Positions 7,651 through 16,655 of a DNA stretch of 64,000 nucleotides are shown here, piece after piece. The stretch is taken from positions 1 to 64,000 of the forward strand of contig JAPOZM010000087.1 of assembly GCA_026706075.1 (NCBI GenBank), written 5' to 3'. The position numbers and the translations under genes are program-made. The notes under the pieces were generated by a model. It was not told where the DNA came from. It searched no databases and was given only the letters and a program-made list of their open reading frames with translations. The number at the start of each line of letters is the position of its first letter. Position 1 is the stretch's first letter. This DNA comes from Gemmatimonadaceae bacterium (GTDB taxonomy: Bacteria > Latescibacterota > UBA2968 > UBA8231).

Positions 7651-8325
7651 TCAACCGCCTCCGCCTTCACGGCCGGCGTGGCTCTCACCACCTTCGCTAC
7701 CTGGAGGACTGGAATTGCCGTTGCAGTCGAACACCTCCGGATCCCAGGCGTCGAAGGTCACGCCCGCCGCCAGCGGCTCGTCGTCGACCCGCAGCTCGGT
7801 GTTCGCACGGACACCCGGTGCCAGATCGCCGACCGGAGACGGCCCCATCGACGACCGTGCGCGTCCCTGCTTGAGGTTGAGCTCGATCTGAACGGAGCAG
7901 GCGGTCTGGGCGGTCACGTTCTCGACGGTGCCCGAGAAGGACCGCCCGACCGGGTCGTAGGACATGGCCACGCGCACGCCGTTGACGACGCCATCCCACG
8001 ACTCGTCGAGGGCGAGGATCGGGCTCGATGGATCGCCTCCGGCGCCCTCGGGGCCTTCGGCATGGCCGCTGGTCTCATTGCTCTCGCCTGCCCCGCTCTC
8101 ACCGCCTTCGCTGCCCTCGCGCCCTTCGGCATGGCCGCTGGCCTCGTTACCCTCGCCTCCCCGCCTTCGGGGCCTTCACTGCCTGCGTTGCCCCCATGCT
8201 CTCCGGCCGGCTCGCCCCGGCCTTCGGGGGCTTCCGGCCTTACTGGATTGTCGGCACAGGCGATCACTCCGAAGAGTGCGGGAACGAGCAACCGCGGCGA
8301 TCAGGTTGCCCATGGTGAGTCTCAT
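7651..8325 (-). pseudogene. FxLYD-like domain lipoprotein, disrupted by two compensating frameshifts
   Basis: ATG 8325 has a good site (GGAGGAGAAGTC) and starts MRLTMGNLIAA. The lipoprotein signal then continues one base out of frame (LLVPALFGVIAC, a clean lipobox) into 'ADNPVRPEAPEGRGEPAG'. In a Gly/Glu-rich low-complexity stretch near 8170 the sense frame moves back to the first frame ('EGREGSEGGESGAGESNETSG'). It runs into a conserved-looking domain 'SYDPVGRSFSGTVENVTAQTACSVQIELNL' with 'GPSPVGDLAPG', resembling FxLYD-type beta-sandwich domains of surface lipoproteins. Either two indels inactivated the gene, or the assembly has errors at GCGG and in the repeat. The gene was probably a surface or periplasmic lipoprotein. 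Confidence 0.6.
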
Positions 8326-8621
8326 GACTTCTCCTCCGAGTGAGGTGAGTGGTGGACACCTCGTCGTTGCGCAATCTGCGTGCCACACGGGGGAGGCACC
8401 GAACCAGGGGGATCCTGGGCCGAATCCGGATCGGAGGCGGCAGGTTTCCGCCGGGGAGGGCAGGGATTCGCCGCGCCCTGCGCGCCCGCAGGATCACGTG
8501 CGGCGGCTTTTCCCGGGCGCCGTTGAACACTTGATGAGCAATGAGACGCCTGCGTTACGTTGGGTCCGCTGCCAGGTGTGGAGCGAGCCAGGCATCCACT
8601 CCACCTGATCAGGAGACTTCG

Positions 8622-10994
8622 ATGTCGCTTACCCGGCCTCGCCCACGGAGAGGCTGTGCGTCCCTGTTCCCGACGGCAGCCCTCGGTATGACGCTGCTGG
8701 CCCTGGCCGGGCGGACCCACGCCCAGACCACCCCGGCCTGCGACCGCATTCCCCGGGTGCGCAGCGCGATCGTACAGCAGTTTCGGGCGCCCGGGAACAT
8801 GGGCGGACCCGACTGCGACGCCATAACGGAGGAACAGCTGACAGAGTGGCTTTCCGGGCTCGACCTGGCTGGCCGCGGCCCTCCCTGGCAGGACCTGCAG
8901 ACGTTGGAGCCCGGCGTCTTCGAGGGACTCGCGGCCCTGGAGTGGATCTACCTGCAGAACAACGACGTGACGACCTTGGAGGCCGGCGTCTTCGAGGGAC
9001 TCACCGCCCTGAGTCTGATCAACCTGCAAAACAACCACCTGACGACGTTGGAGCCTGGCCTCTTCGAGGGGCTCACCGCCCTGAGTCTGATCAACCTGCA
9101 GAACAACGACCTGACGACGCTGAAGCCTGGCCTCTTCGAGGGGCTCACCGCCCTGGAAACCCTCTACCTGCAGAACAACGACTTGACGACCCTGGAGCCC
9201 AGCCTCTTTGAGGGGCTGAGCTCGCTGAAGACGCTCCGGCTGCATGACAATCACCTGACCATCTTGGAGGCTGGTCTCTTCGGGGAACTCACGGCCCTGG
9301 AAGAGCTCTACCTGCACGCCAACGACCTGACGACGCTGGAGCCCGGCGTCTTCGAGGGACTCACCGCCCTGGAATCCCTCCACCTGCAGAACAACGGCCT
9401 GACGACGTTGGAGCCTGGCCTCTTCGGGGGGCTGAGCTCACTGAAGACGCTCTGGCTGCATGACAATCACCTGACCACGTTGGAGGCGGGTCTCTTCGGG
9501 GAACTCACGGCCTTGGAAGAGCTCTACCTCCATTCCAACGACCTGATGACGTTGGAGACCGGCGTCTTCGAGGGACTCACCGCCCTGGAATCCCTCCACC
9601 TGCAGAACAACGACCTGACGGCGTTGGAGCCTGGCCTCTTTGACGGACTGGCCGAACTGGAAGAGCTCAGCCTGTCCCGCAACGACCTCACGAGGCTGGA
9701 CGCCGGCCTCCTTGACGGCCTGACCTCCCTGAACTCGCTCAGCGTGGCTTACAACGACTTGGCGAGGTTGGACGCCGGCCTCTTTGACGGCCTGACCGCC
9801 CTGGCGACCATCGACCTCTATTCAAACGACTTGACGAGACTGGAGGCTGGCCTCTTTGACGGACTGACCGCTCTGGGTACTCTCGACCTGTCCTTCAACG
9901 ACTTGACGAGACTGGACGCGGGCGTCTTTGAGGGACTGACCTCAATGAAGACGCTCAGGGTGGCTTACAACGACCTGATGATGTTGGAGGCGGGTCTCTT
10001 CGAGGGACTGACCGGACTGGAGGAGCTGTGGCTGCAGAACAACCGCGTCGACCCCCTCCCCATAGCCATCTCGCTGGAATGGATCGGGGAGAACGGGATC
10101 GAGGCCAGGGCGCACACGGCCGCGCCCTTTGACCTCATCCTGCCGCTGCGGGTGGCCAACGGCACGATCGTCGGCGGGGAAAGCCACATCACGATTCCAG
10201 CCGGGCGAGTGGCGGGCGATACCATCACGATCGCTGTCCCGGCCGGCACCCTGAAGCTGGTCACCGTTGACATCGGACCCTTGCCGGAGAAGCCCCGGGG
10301 CCATCGCGGATACACGCTCGTCAGATCCGCCGACTTGCCGCTGGAAGGACTCATGGACCTGGCCTCCACGGGCACGGTTGTGGAGGCGACCCTGCTTGGA
10401 GCTACGGTCGAGGGACTGACCGTCGAGTTGTCGCGTTCCATCTCGGGACGTCGGCGTGACTACGCCTGGAGCGGTGTCACCGACTCAGCGGGCCGGGTAA
10501 CCCTGACCATCGTCAGCGGGGACGGCCGAGATGCAGGCGGCTACTACCAGGCCCGTGCCCGCAGCCCCGACGACGAGGTCGTGGGGTGGTGGCACAGCAT
10601 TCCCCTCAACCGCAACCGCCGCCAGATCCTGGAGCTGAGCCTGGGCGGGGGCATGCGCGTGGTTGCCGCCGAACCGCAGCCGGGTGAAAAGAGAGTGACG
10701 TCAGGAGCGGTACCGGTCATCACGCGCCTGGACCCCAGCTATCCCAACCCCTTCAACGGCACCACCGCGATCCCCTACCAGCTGGCCGCCCCCGGCCCGG
10801 TGAACCTGGCGATCTACAACCTGCTCGGCCAGCCGGTGCGCACGCTGGTGGACGAGTTCCAGGATGCCGGGGTGTACCAGATCCGCTGGGACGCCCGCGA
10901 CCAGCGGGGGGGCGAGGTGGCGGCGGGGGTCTATCTCTCTCGCCTGCGCTACCCCGGCGGTGTAGATGGGCGGCGGCTGCTCTGGCTCCCATAG
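8622..10994 (+). CDS. secreted leucine-rich-repeat protein with C-terminal FlgD-like sorting-type domain
   Basis: 790 residues. The signal peptide is residues 1 to about 34 ('LGMTLLALAGRTHAQ'), followed by a cap region. Then come 16 uninterrupted 24-residue LRRs (about residues 95-478) of the consensus LexGLFeGLtaLetLyLqnNdLtt, like animal-type typical LRRs. A beta-rich segment (to about residue 690) leads to a C-terminal 'YPNPFNGTTAIPYQL' domain with 'LLGQPVRTLVD' and 'GVYLSRLRYPGG'. That last domain resembles FlgD-Ig / type IX secretion C-terminal domains, so export to the cell surface is inferred. The start at ATG 8622 follows AGGAG. It probably binds proteins or glycans outside the cell; the ligand is unknown. 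Confidence 0.88.
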   Translation: MSLTRPRPRRGCASLFPTAALGMTLLALAGRTHAQTTPACDRIPRVRSAIVQQFRAPGNMGGPDCDAITEEQLTEWLSGLDLAGRGPPWQDLQTLEPGVFEGLAALEWIYLQNNDVTTLEAGVFEGLTALSLINLQNNHLTTLEPGLFEGLTALSLINLQNNDLTTLKPGLFEGLTALETLYLQNNDLTTLEPSLFEGLSSLKTLRLHDNHLTILEAGLFGELTALEELYLHANDLTTLEPGVFEGLTALESLHLQNNGLTTLEPGLFGGLSSLKTLWLHDNHLTTLEAGLFGELTALEELYLHSNDLMTLETGVFEGLTALESLHLQNNDLTALEPGLFDGLAELEELSLSRNDLTRLDAGLLDGLTSLNSLSVAYNDLARLDAGLFDGLTALATIDLYSNDLTRLEAGLFDGLTALGTLDLSFNDLTRLDAGVFEGLTSMKTLRVAYNDLMMLEAGLFEGLTGLEELWLQNNRVDPLPIAISLEWIGENGIEARAHTAAPFDLILPLRVANGTIVGGESHITIPAGRVAGDTITIAVPAGTLKLVTVDIGPLPEKPRGHRGYTLVRSADLPLEGLMDLASTGTVVEATLLGATVEGLTVELSRSISGRRRDYAWSGVTDSAGRVTLTIVSGDGRDAGGYYQARARSPDDEVVGWWHSIPLNRNRRQILELSLGGGMRVVAAEPQPGEKRVTSGAVPVITRLDPSYPNPFNGTTAIPYQLAAPGPVNLAIYNLLGQPVRTLVDEFQDAGVYQIRWDARDQRGGEVAAGVYLSRLRYPGGVDGRRLLWLP
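8904..10055 (+). repeat. 16 tandem 72-bp repeats encoding LRRs
   Basis: Sixteen in-phase 72-base units. Neighbouring units share long identical stretches (for example around 9040-9130 and 9240-9310 versus 9460-9520), consistent with recent unit duplication and possible copy-number change. Confidence 0.85.
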
Positions 10995-11087
10995 GCCGGC
11001 TGGATCTGCGACCAGCACAAGTACTCTCCATACCCCCTGGAGTCCATGTCCCGGACCTTGACAGGCCGAGAAGGCCCGGCGGCAGGA

Positions 11088-11975
11088 TCAGCCGCTGACG
11101 AACCAGCGGACGGGGCAGCGGTAGCGGCGGTCCTCGAAGGCGAGGGTGTAGGGATCGCAGCGGCGGTAGACGACGACGCCGTCGGTGCGCAGCACCAGCC
11201 ACCCCGAGTCCCAGTTGCCGCTGAGGTAGACCATGGGGACCGCCGGGGCGACGCGGATCACGGGGTGGGAGCCGGCGATGAACAGGTCCCGTTCGGTGTA
11301 GTGGTAGCCGGACCCCGTCTGCACGAACAGCTCGTGGCCGAGGGCGGACTCCGACAGCTCCGAGCACAGCCCCCCGACGCCCACCTTGACCGCGCAGCCG
11401 TCGGCGAAGGCCTGCCCGAGGGCGGCCACCGACCCGGAGCGCACGGCACCATCCGCATCGTGGGCCAGCACCTCCCGCCAGCGGTCGTTCACGCAGTAGC
11501 GGAAGCTGTCGAAGTCGTACACGAAGTTGTGGCTCGGGGCGTTGGTGCCGCCGTCCCAGAAGTCGGCGGCGTGGTACTTCGGCATCTCCGGCCCCTCGGG
11601 GGAGGAGGCGCCCGGCGCCCCGGCGGCCTGCCCGTCGAGGTGGAGCCGCGCGATCGCCTGGGTACCGTCCTGGTTGTAGAGGAAGTAGGACATGGACGGC
11701 CGCGGCCCGAAGCCCTCGGGCAGGTCCACCGGCTGGCGCAGGCTCATGATCCCCGCGCACCAGCGGTCGTCCACCAGGTGGGTGACGGCGAACTCGGCGG
11801 CCTCCCGCACCAGCTCGGAGCAGTCCGACTCCACGTCGATGTGCTCGTCGTGGCGGAACTCGGTGAGGATGCGCAGGTCGGCGCCGCGCCGCACCGCGTC
11901 GGCGAGACGGTCCGGGCTGCCGCCGGTGATCCGGCGGGAGGCGTCGAGGGTGAGGGCTTCGTGCCAGTCGGTCAT
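11088..11975 (-). CDS. conserved hypothetical protein (295 aa)
   Basis: 295 residues, no signal peptide, starting MTDWHEALTL at ATG 11975. Notable segments are 'RRGADLRILTEFRHDEHID', 'SMSYFLYNQDGTQAIARLHLDG', 'NAPSHNFVYDFDSFRYCV', and a C-terminal 'NWDSGWLVLRTDGVVVYRRCD'. The repeated pattern of aromatic and charged residues looks like a beta-rich, possibly carbohydrate-active or ligand-binding fold, but I cannot name a family. It begins five bases after the stop of the IGNVG-repeat gene, so it is probably the last gene of the sigma-factor operon. Confidence 0.7.
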   Translation of the reverse strand: MTDWHEALTLDASRRITGGSPDRLADAVRRGADLRILTEFRHDEHIDVESDCSELVREAAEFAVTHLVDDRWCAGIMSLRQPVDLPEGFGPRPSMSYFLYNQDGTQAIARLHLDGQAAGAPGASSPEGPEMPKYHAADFWDGGTNAPSHNFVYDFDSFRYCVNDRWREVLAHDADGAVRSGSVAALGQAFADGCAVKVGVGGLCSELSESALGHELFVQTGSGYHYTERDLFIAGSHPVIRVAPAVPMVYLSGNWDSGWLVLRTDGVVVYRRCDPYTLAFEDRRYRCPVRWFVSG

Positions 11976-11980
11976 GGCGC

Positions 11981-13243
11981 TCACAAGCGAAGATAGCCGA
12001 CGTTGTGGATTCCGTCTCTCTCGCCCTTGCCCTCCTGACCCTTCCTCCGGTCGGCGGCGGCCCTCGCCTTCAGCTGCCCCTCGTCCAGTCCCAGGCGAGC
12101 CTGCAGGGCCCCCATCTGCTCCGGGGTGCAGACGATCCGGCCGAGGTTGTGGACCTTGTGCAGCCGGTCGGCCAGTACCCGCGGGTCGATGTCGGCGGCG
12201 ATCCGCAGGTCCCCACGCACGAGCAGGGTCGCCTTGCCGTCCAGCCACTCGAAACGGGAGGGGAGAAGCTCGTCCTTGCCCTCGCTCTCCTCCTCGATGT
12301 GCCACAGCTCGCCTTCGTAGAAAACGGCCCTCGCCTGGAGGAGGTTGCAGCGCTCGGTCAGCACCCCCTCGAGATGGGCCGGGGCGATGAGCAGCCGCGT
12401 CGGCTGAAGAGCGTCGACCGCTTCCTCCAGCGCCGCCGCATCGACCTCGGCCTCGACCTCGACCAGCCCCGTGCAGTAGAGCCGGCGCCCCGGCAGCGAT
12501 CCCAGGGCGGCCATGTCGAGGCGAAGCCTCCCCTCCACCGCCTCGAACCCGGCGGGAACGGCGGTGGTTCTCGGCGACGGGCTGCGGCCGTGCAGCCGTG
12601 AGCGCAGCGCCGCCAGGTTCTCCTCCCGGCAGTGGAGCCGGCCCCCGATGTAGAGGGACGACACCTTGCTCCGCAGCAGCTCGTCGTCCAGCACCTCGGG
12701 AGCGCTGACACCGCCCAGGGCGACGATCTCGGAGCCCTCCCCCAGGTCCTCCAGGAAGCGGCCGTCCAGGGTGACCTTGTCGGCGAAGAAGCGGCCCCCT
12801 TCCACCCAGGGATAGGCGGTCAGCCGGCCCGTGACATCGCGCGCCTTCGCCCGGATGACGCCGGCCAGATGGTCCGGGCTGGTGACCTCGCCGACCACGG
12901 CCAGGCTCTCCAGGTTCCGTTCCAGGGACTCGCGGGGGACGTGCGGGTGCAGGAGGAGCTGGCCGGTGACGACCAGTCGGAGAGGCTCCTTCCCCTCGAT
13001 CGATGTCCGGCTCCACGTCTCCGTACCCGTCATGACGGATGCGCCGGCGGGTACCTGCAGTGTACAGCCCACATTCCCAGCGCTCAGCCTCGTGACCCAC
13101 CCGGCTGTCGCCGGCGAGTAGAGGATCATCCCCACGTTGCCGATGGCACCGATCCCGCTGAGGGCCTCTTCCTGCGCCTCGCGGATGTCCAGGATGCCGA
13201 CATTGCCGATCGCCTTGCCCGCCGGGGGCTGCTCGGAGCTCAT
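11981..13243 (-). CDS. IGNVG-repeat protein encoded next to an ECF sigma factor
   Basis: 420 residues with no signal peptide or membrane span. The N-terminus has three 'GNVG' motifs (AIGNVGILD, AIGNVGMILYSP, SAGNVGCTLQVP) and the C-terminus ends 'GIHNVGYLRL'. Between them are three degenerate repeats of the form small-G-x-L, then V-x-x-x-x-L, then 'NLGRIVCTPEQMGALQARL'. The regular beta-strand/turn spacing suggests a repetitive, possibly self-assembling (bactofilin-like) beta protein. I recall similar proteins encoded beside ECF sigma genes in Firmicutes but cannot verify this. ATG 13243 has an AGGAG site. It could stand in for an anti-sigma partner; this is inference. Confidence 0.7.
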   Translation of the reverse strand: MSSEQPPAGKAIGNVGILDIREAQEEALSGIGAIGNVGMILYSPATAGWVTRLSAGNVGCTLQVPAGASVMTGTETWSRTSIEGKEPLRLVVTGQLLLHPHVPRESLERNLESLAVVGEVTSPDHLAGVIRAKARDVTGRLTAYPWVEGGRFFADKVTLDGRFLEDLGEGSEIVALGGVSAPEVLDDELLRSKVSSLYIGGRLHCREENLAALRSRLHGRSPSPRTTAVPAGFEAVEGRLRLDMAALGSLPGRRLYCTGLVEVEAEVDAAALEEAVDALQPTRLLIAPAHLEGVLTERCNLLQARAVFYEGELWHIEEESEGKDELLPSRFEWLDGKATLLVRGDLRIAADIDPRVLADRLHKVHNLGRIVCTPEQMGALQARLGLDEGQLKARAAADRRKGQEGKGERDGIHNVGYLRL

Positions 13244-13271
13244 GGTCTCTTCTCCTTCGTCTTGTCCCGCC

Positions 13272-13742
13272 TCAGAGGAAGCGGTGCTTGTGGGCCCGCA
13301 TGCGGCGGACCGCCCGGTGCAGACGCCAGCGCACGGTGCCGGGAGGCAGGTCCAGCTCGGCTGCGATCTCGACGCTGGAGAGGCCCTGCCGGTAGCGCAT
13401 CTCCAGCAGCTCGCGGTCCTCGGCCGGCGCCAGGTCGAAGGGATCGACGCCGTCCACCTCCTCGGGGTCGACCGCCGCGGGGACCTCGCGCCCGTAGACC
13501 TCCAGGAGGGCGGCCCGACGCTGCCGCTCCGCGCGCCGGTCCAGGAACAGGCGCTTCAAGGTCCGCCTCAGCCAGGCGAGGCGCTGGTGACGGTTCAGCT
13601 GCGCCAGCAGCAGCCGGTGCCCCAGGGCCCGGACGAAGGTCTCCTGCACGAGGTCCTCGGCGGCGTCGGTGTCCCGCGTCAGGCGGAACGCCTGCCGCTG
13701 CAGGCTCTCCTCGTGCTCCTCGTAGAGGCCGTCGATCGTCAT
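13272..13742 (-). CDS. ECF-family RNA polymerase sigma factor
   Basis: 156 residues with the two ECF domains. Sigma-2 is at the N-terminus ('LYEEHEESLQRQAFRLTRDTDAAEDLVQETFVRA', read in parts). Sigma-4 is at the C-terminus ('RELLEMRYRQGLSSVEIAAEL', 'PPGTVRWRLHRAVRRMR'), with the helix-turn-helix used for -35 recognition. It directs transcription of a specific regulon. No anti-sigma with a membrane span or zinc finger is adjacent; instead the next gene, 28 bases downstream, is the IGNVG-repeat protein. Which signal controls it is not visible. Confidence 0.9.
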   Translation of the reverse strand: MTIDGLYEEHEESLQRQAFRLTRDTDAAEDLVQETFVRALGHRLLLAQLNRHQRLAWLRRTLKRLFLDRRAERQRRAALLEVYGREVPAAVDPEEVDGVDPFDLAPAEDRELLEMRYRQGLSSVEIAAELDLPPGTVRWRLHRAVRRMRAHKHRFL

Positions 13743-13895
13743 CCTGGGCGTCTGCTCTCACACCCTCTATGACGGACGGCGAGGGCCTCGCGTTGGGATT
13801 ATCCTCGAGATCTGCCCTTGCCGCCCGCGCTTGTCGGACAAGGACCTCGTGGCGTTATTCGGAACGGACCGTCCTCAACCCGGCGAGGCTGCATC

Positions 13896-14066
13896 ATGAA
13901 GAACGAGTTCACGGCGATCATCGAAGAGGAGGGGGACTGGTTCATCGCCTGGTGCCCGGAGATCCCCGGGGCCAACGGTCAGGGCCGAACCAGGGACGAA
14001 GTGCGCGCGAACCTGGCCGAGGCTATTGCGCTCATCCTCGAGGATCGACGGTCCCCGCCACACTGA
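13896..14066 (+). CDS. HicB-family antitoxin-like protein, short and unpaired
   Basis: 56 residues starting at ATG 13896 ('MKNEFTAIIEEEGDWFIAWC'). The pattern 'WFIAWCPEIPGANGQGRTRDEV' and 'NLAEAIALILE' is the HicB partial-RNase-H core. In HicAB modules HicB neutralises the mRNA interferase HicA. This copy stops soon after 'LILEDRRSPPH', shorter than usual, and no HicA is recognisable on either side. It is therefore a solitary or decaying HicB. The ribosome binding site is weak. Confidence 0.75.
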   Translation: MKNEFTAIIEEEGDWFIAWCPEIPGANGQGRTRDEVRANLAEAIALILEDRRSPPH

Positions 14067-14149
14067 GATACCCGATCGGCTGGCCTTGAAGATCTGTTGC
14101 GGCCTTTCGGTGCCCGAAGTCGGGATCCGATAGCCACGCCGTCAGTCGC

Positions 14150-15088
14150 TCACAACTCCACCCTGTCGATCGGTCCGAAGACCTCGGTCAGGACCCGCCC
14201 CACGGCCTCGCGCTCGTCGGGGGTGGCCTCGGTCCAGGTGCCGCCGAGGCGGTCCGAGGGCTGCAGGCCGTGCAGGAACAGGGCGGTCTTGATCGCCCGC
14301 AGCCAGCCGACCTCCACGGCCGCCGCCAGCCAGCGGTCCTCCCAGCGGGCCACCGCCCGCCAGGCGCCGTCGTAGTCGCCCCGGACGAGGGTGTCGTAGA
14401 AGGTCAGGGCCACGTCGGGCCGGAAGGGGGCGGCGGTGCACAGGTACCCGGTGGAGCCGAGCTGGTGGCCGAGGACGAAGTTGCGCATCTGGCCACCGCT
14501 GAGGACGGCGAACTCCTCGTCCCGCGTGGCCCGGCAGAGGTCGTAGTAGTCGTAGAAGGGGTGGTCGTCGTTCTTCAGGCCCACGACGCGGTCCCTCGCG
14601 GCCATCTCGGCCACCAGGTCCACCGGCAGCGACGGCCCGCCGCCGCTGTTCAGCCACAGGAGCAGGGGGATCGTCGAGCCCTCCCCGGCCTCGTCGAAGT
14701 AGGTGCGCAGCAGCTCCGCCTTGCGCTCCCCTGGGCCGGACAGGCCCCACGGGTTGATCTGCACCTTCACCGCGTCGGCGCCGACCTCCTGGGCATGGCG
14801 CAGGAAGGGGGCGCAGACCTTGGCCGGCCAGAAGGCGGAGGAGGTGACGAAGCAGGCGCGACCGGCGACGCTTTCGGCGACCACCGCCGTCAGGCGGTAG
14901 ACGTCGTCGTCGGAGAGCCAGGCGTACTCGCTGCTGCCGTAGGTGAGCAGGAGCACGGGCACCCCTTGGGCGCACAGCCAGTCGGCGTAGCGGCCCATGG
15001 CCGGCAGGTCGACCTCGCCGGCGGCGGTGAAGCAGACGTTCAGCGGGACGACGGGTCCGCGCAGACGCTCGGCCACACTCGGTGCCAT
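14150..15088 (-). CDS. dihydrodipicolinate synthase/N-acetylneuraminate lyase family protein
   Basis: 312-residue class I aldolase TIM barrel. 'GVPVLLLTYGSSEYAWLSDDDVYRL' is the family's 'GTTGE..LS..E' region, with Gly-Ser-Ser-Glu in place of the usual Thr-Thr-Gly-Glu. The Schiff-base lysine is K172 in 'VVGLKNDDHPFYD'. Such enzymes condense or cleave pyruvate-type substrates; the altered motif suggests something other than DapA. It ends next to a stretch with no gene partner and lies downstream of the sulfatase on the same strand, 163 bases apart. It is one of two DHDPS-like genes here. Confidence 0.85.
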   Translation of the reverse strand: MAPSVAERLRGPVVPLNVCFTAAGEVDLPAMGRYADWLCAQGVPVLLLTYGSSEYAWLSDDDVYRLTAVVAESVAGRACFVTSSAFWPAKVCAPFLRHAQEVGADAVKVQINPWGLSGPGERKAELLRTYFDEAGEGSTIPLLLWLNSGGGPSLPVDLVAEMAARDRVVGLKNDDHPFYDYYDLCRATRDEEFAVLSGGQMRNFVLGHQLGSTGYLCTAAPFRPDVALTFYDTLVRGDYDGAWRAVARWEDRWLAAAVEVGWLRAIKTALFLHGLQPSDRLGGTWTEATPDEREAVGRVLTEVFGPIDRVEL

Positions 15089-15251
15089 GATCTCGCTCCT
15101 GTGTCGGGTTCGGTTCGACCGGGTCCGCCCCGGAGGCGCGAGCCGGGAGATGCGTGACTCAGCGGCGCACCTGCGGTCCCGGATCCTGGCCGGCGCCCAG
15201 GGTCACGCGCCGATGCCGTCCCGGCACCTGTGCCCATGGCCCGGCCACGCA

Positions 15252-16655
15252 TCAGCGGTCCCACTCCATCTGCGGCCAGAACTCCGCGCCCTGGCCCTCC
15301 TGGTCGTCGCCGAGGTCACGCCGCCACGAGGTCAGCTCCCGCCGGAGACCGGACAGCACCTCGGCCCGGGCCGGATCGCCGGACAGGTCCCGGGTCTCGA
15401 AGGGATCGTCCGCCAGGTCGAAGAGCTGGGTGTGCCGCCGCCCGGCGGCCGCCGTCTCGATGAGCTTGTTCCCGGCCGTGTCGCGGACCCCCCGCATGAA
15501 GTGGCGGTAGGCGAAGAGGACGTGGTCGCGCACGGCGGCGTTCCCGTCGGCCAGACAGGGCGCCAGGCTGGGGGCCTCCACCGAGCCCGGCGTCTCGACG
15601 CCGGTCAGCTCGCACAGGGTCGGGAAGATGTCGGTGAGGCAGGCCAGGGCCTGGCGCCGCTCCCCCTCGGGAACGCCGGGGCCGGCGAAGATCAGGGGCA
15701 CGCCCACCGAGTGCTCGTAGAGGCTCTGCTTGCCCATGAGCCCGTGCTGGCCCACGGCCAGACCGTTGTCGCCGGCGAAGACGACCACGGTATCCTCCGC
15801 CAGGCCGGCGCGCTCGAGCTGATGGAGGACCCGTCCCACGTGGGCGTCGACGTGGCTGATCATGGCGTAGTACGCGGCCAGGTGCTCGCGGACCTCGTCC
15901 TCGCCCCGCGGGAACCCGGCCAGCAGCTCGTCCCGGACGCGCAGCTCGCCGTTGTCGAAGGGGTGCTCCGGCAGAAAGCTGGGCGGCAGCTCGACCTCGG
16001 AGGGCGGGTACATCTCGAGGAACTCGGGGGGCATGGTGCGCGGATCGTGGGGCGCCAGGAAGGAGAGGTAGGCGAAGAACGGGGCGTCCCCCGGGCGCCG
16101 GTCCCGCAGGAAGTGGATGACGGCGTCGCAGAACAGCTCGGTGGAGTGGACGCCGGGGCGCACGTGGTCCCCCCGGCGCCGCGAGACGGACTGGGCCCGG
16201 AAGTCGGTGGTCTGGGGCATGTGCCCCTCGTAGCGGCCCGAGGGATCGAACTGGAAGACCGGCACGTTCCAGTGGTCGCCCATGCCGCCGAAGTAGATCT
16301 CGGCACCGTGGGAGAAGGAGCGGACGAAGGGCTCCGTCGAGTTGTGCCACTTCCCGGTCCCGAAGGTGTCGTACCCGGCCCGCCGCAGGCTCTCGCCGAG
16401 CATGGCGTGATCCGGGGGGATCGTCTGCCCCTCGCCCTGGATGCGGTAGAGGGACCGCCCCGTGTGCAGCATGGCGCGGCTGGGCATGCACACGGCCTGC
16501 CGGGACCCGCCCATGATGCAGGCCTCGGTGAAGGTGGTGCCCGAGGCGCAGAGACGGTCGAGGTTGGGGGTGAGGACGGGACCGCCCAGGGCGCCGATCG
16601 TGTCGGAGCGCTGGTCGTCGGTGAAGAACAGGAGGATGTTGGGGCGGTCGGTCAT
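15252..16655 (-). CDS. sulfatase (type I, formylglycine-dependent)
   Basis: 467 residues. The start is taken at ATG 16655 (MTDRPNILLFFTDDQRSD); TTG 16679 would add eight residues. 'FFTDDQ' supplies metal ligands. The sulfatase signature C56-M-P-S-R60 carries the cysteine that must be converted to formylglycine. 'FAGDNGLAVGQHGLMGKQSLYEH' provides the C-terminal Asp/Asn metal site and active-site Lys. Most similar in layout to iduronate- or choline-type sulfatases that desulfate polysaccharides or small esters. No signal peptide is visible, so a cytoplasmic location is possible. No maturase gene is in the window. Confidence 0.92.
   Translation of the reverse strand: MTDRPNILLFFTDDQRSDTIGALGGPVLTPNLDRLCASGTTFTEACIMGGSRQAVCMPSRAMLHTGRSLYRIQGEGQTIPPDHAMLGESLRRAGYDTFGTGKWHNSTEPFVRSFSHGAEIYFGGMGDHWNVPVFQFDPSGRYEGHMPQTTDFRAQSVSRRRGDHVRPGVHSTELFCDAVIHFLRDRRPGDAPFFAYLSFLAPHDPRTMPPEFLEMYPPSEVELPPSFLPEHPFDNGELRVRDELLAGFPRGEDEVREHLAAYYAMISHVDAHVGRVLHQLERAGLAEDTVVVFAGDNGLAVGQHGLMGKQSLYEHSVGVPLIFAGPGVPEGERRQALACLTDIFPTLCELTGVETPGSVEAPSLAPCLADGNAAVRDHVLFAYRHFMRGVRDTAGNKLIETAAAGRRHTQLFDLADDPFETRDLSGDPARAEVLSGLRRELTSWRRDLGDDQEGQGAEFWPQMEWDR

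Noticed and set aside
8904-10055. Tandem 72-bp units considered as a CRISPR-like array
   Set aside because: The repeats are contiguous, in frame, without spacers, and encode LRRs.
14067-14149. Possible HicA remnant after HicB
   Set aside because: A short 'EDLLRPFG'-like stretch is too brief and lacks the HicA histidine region.
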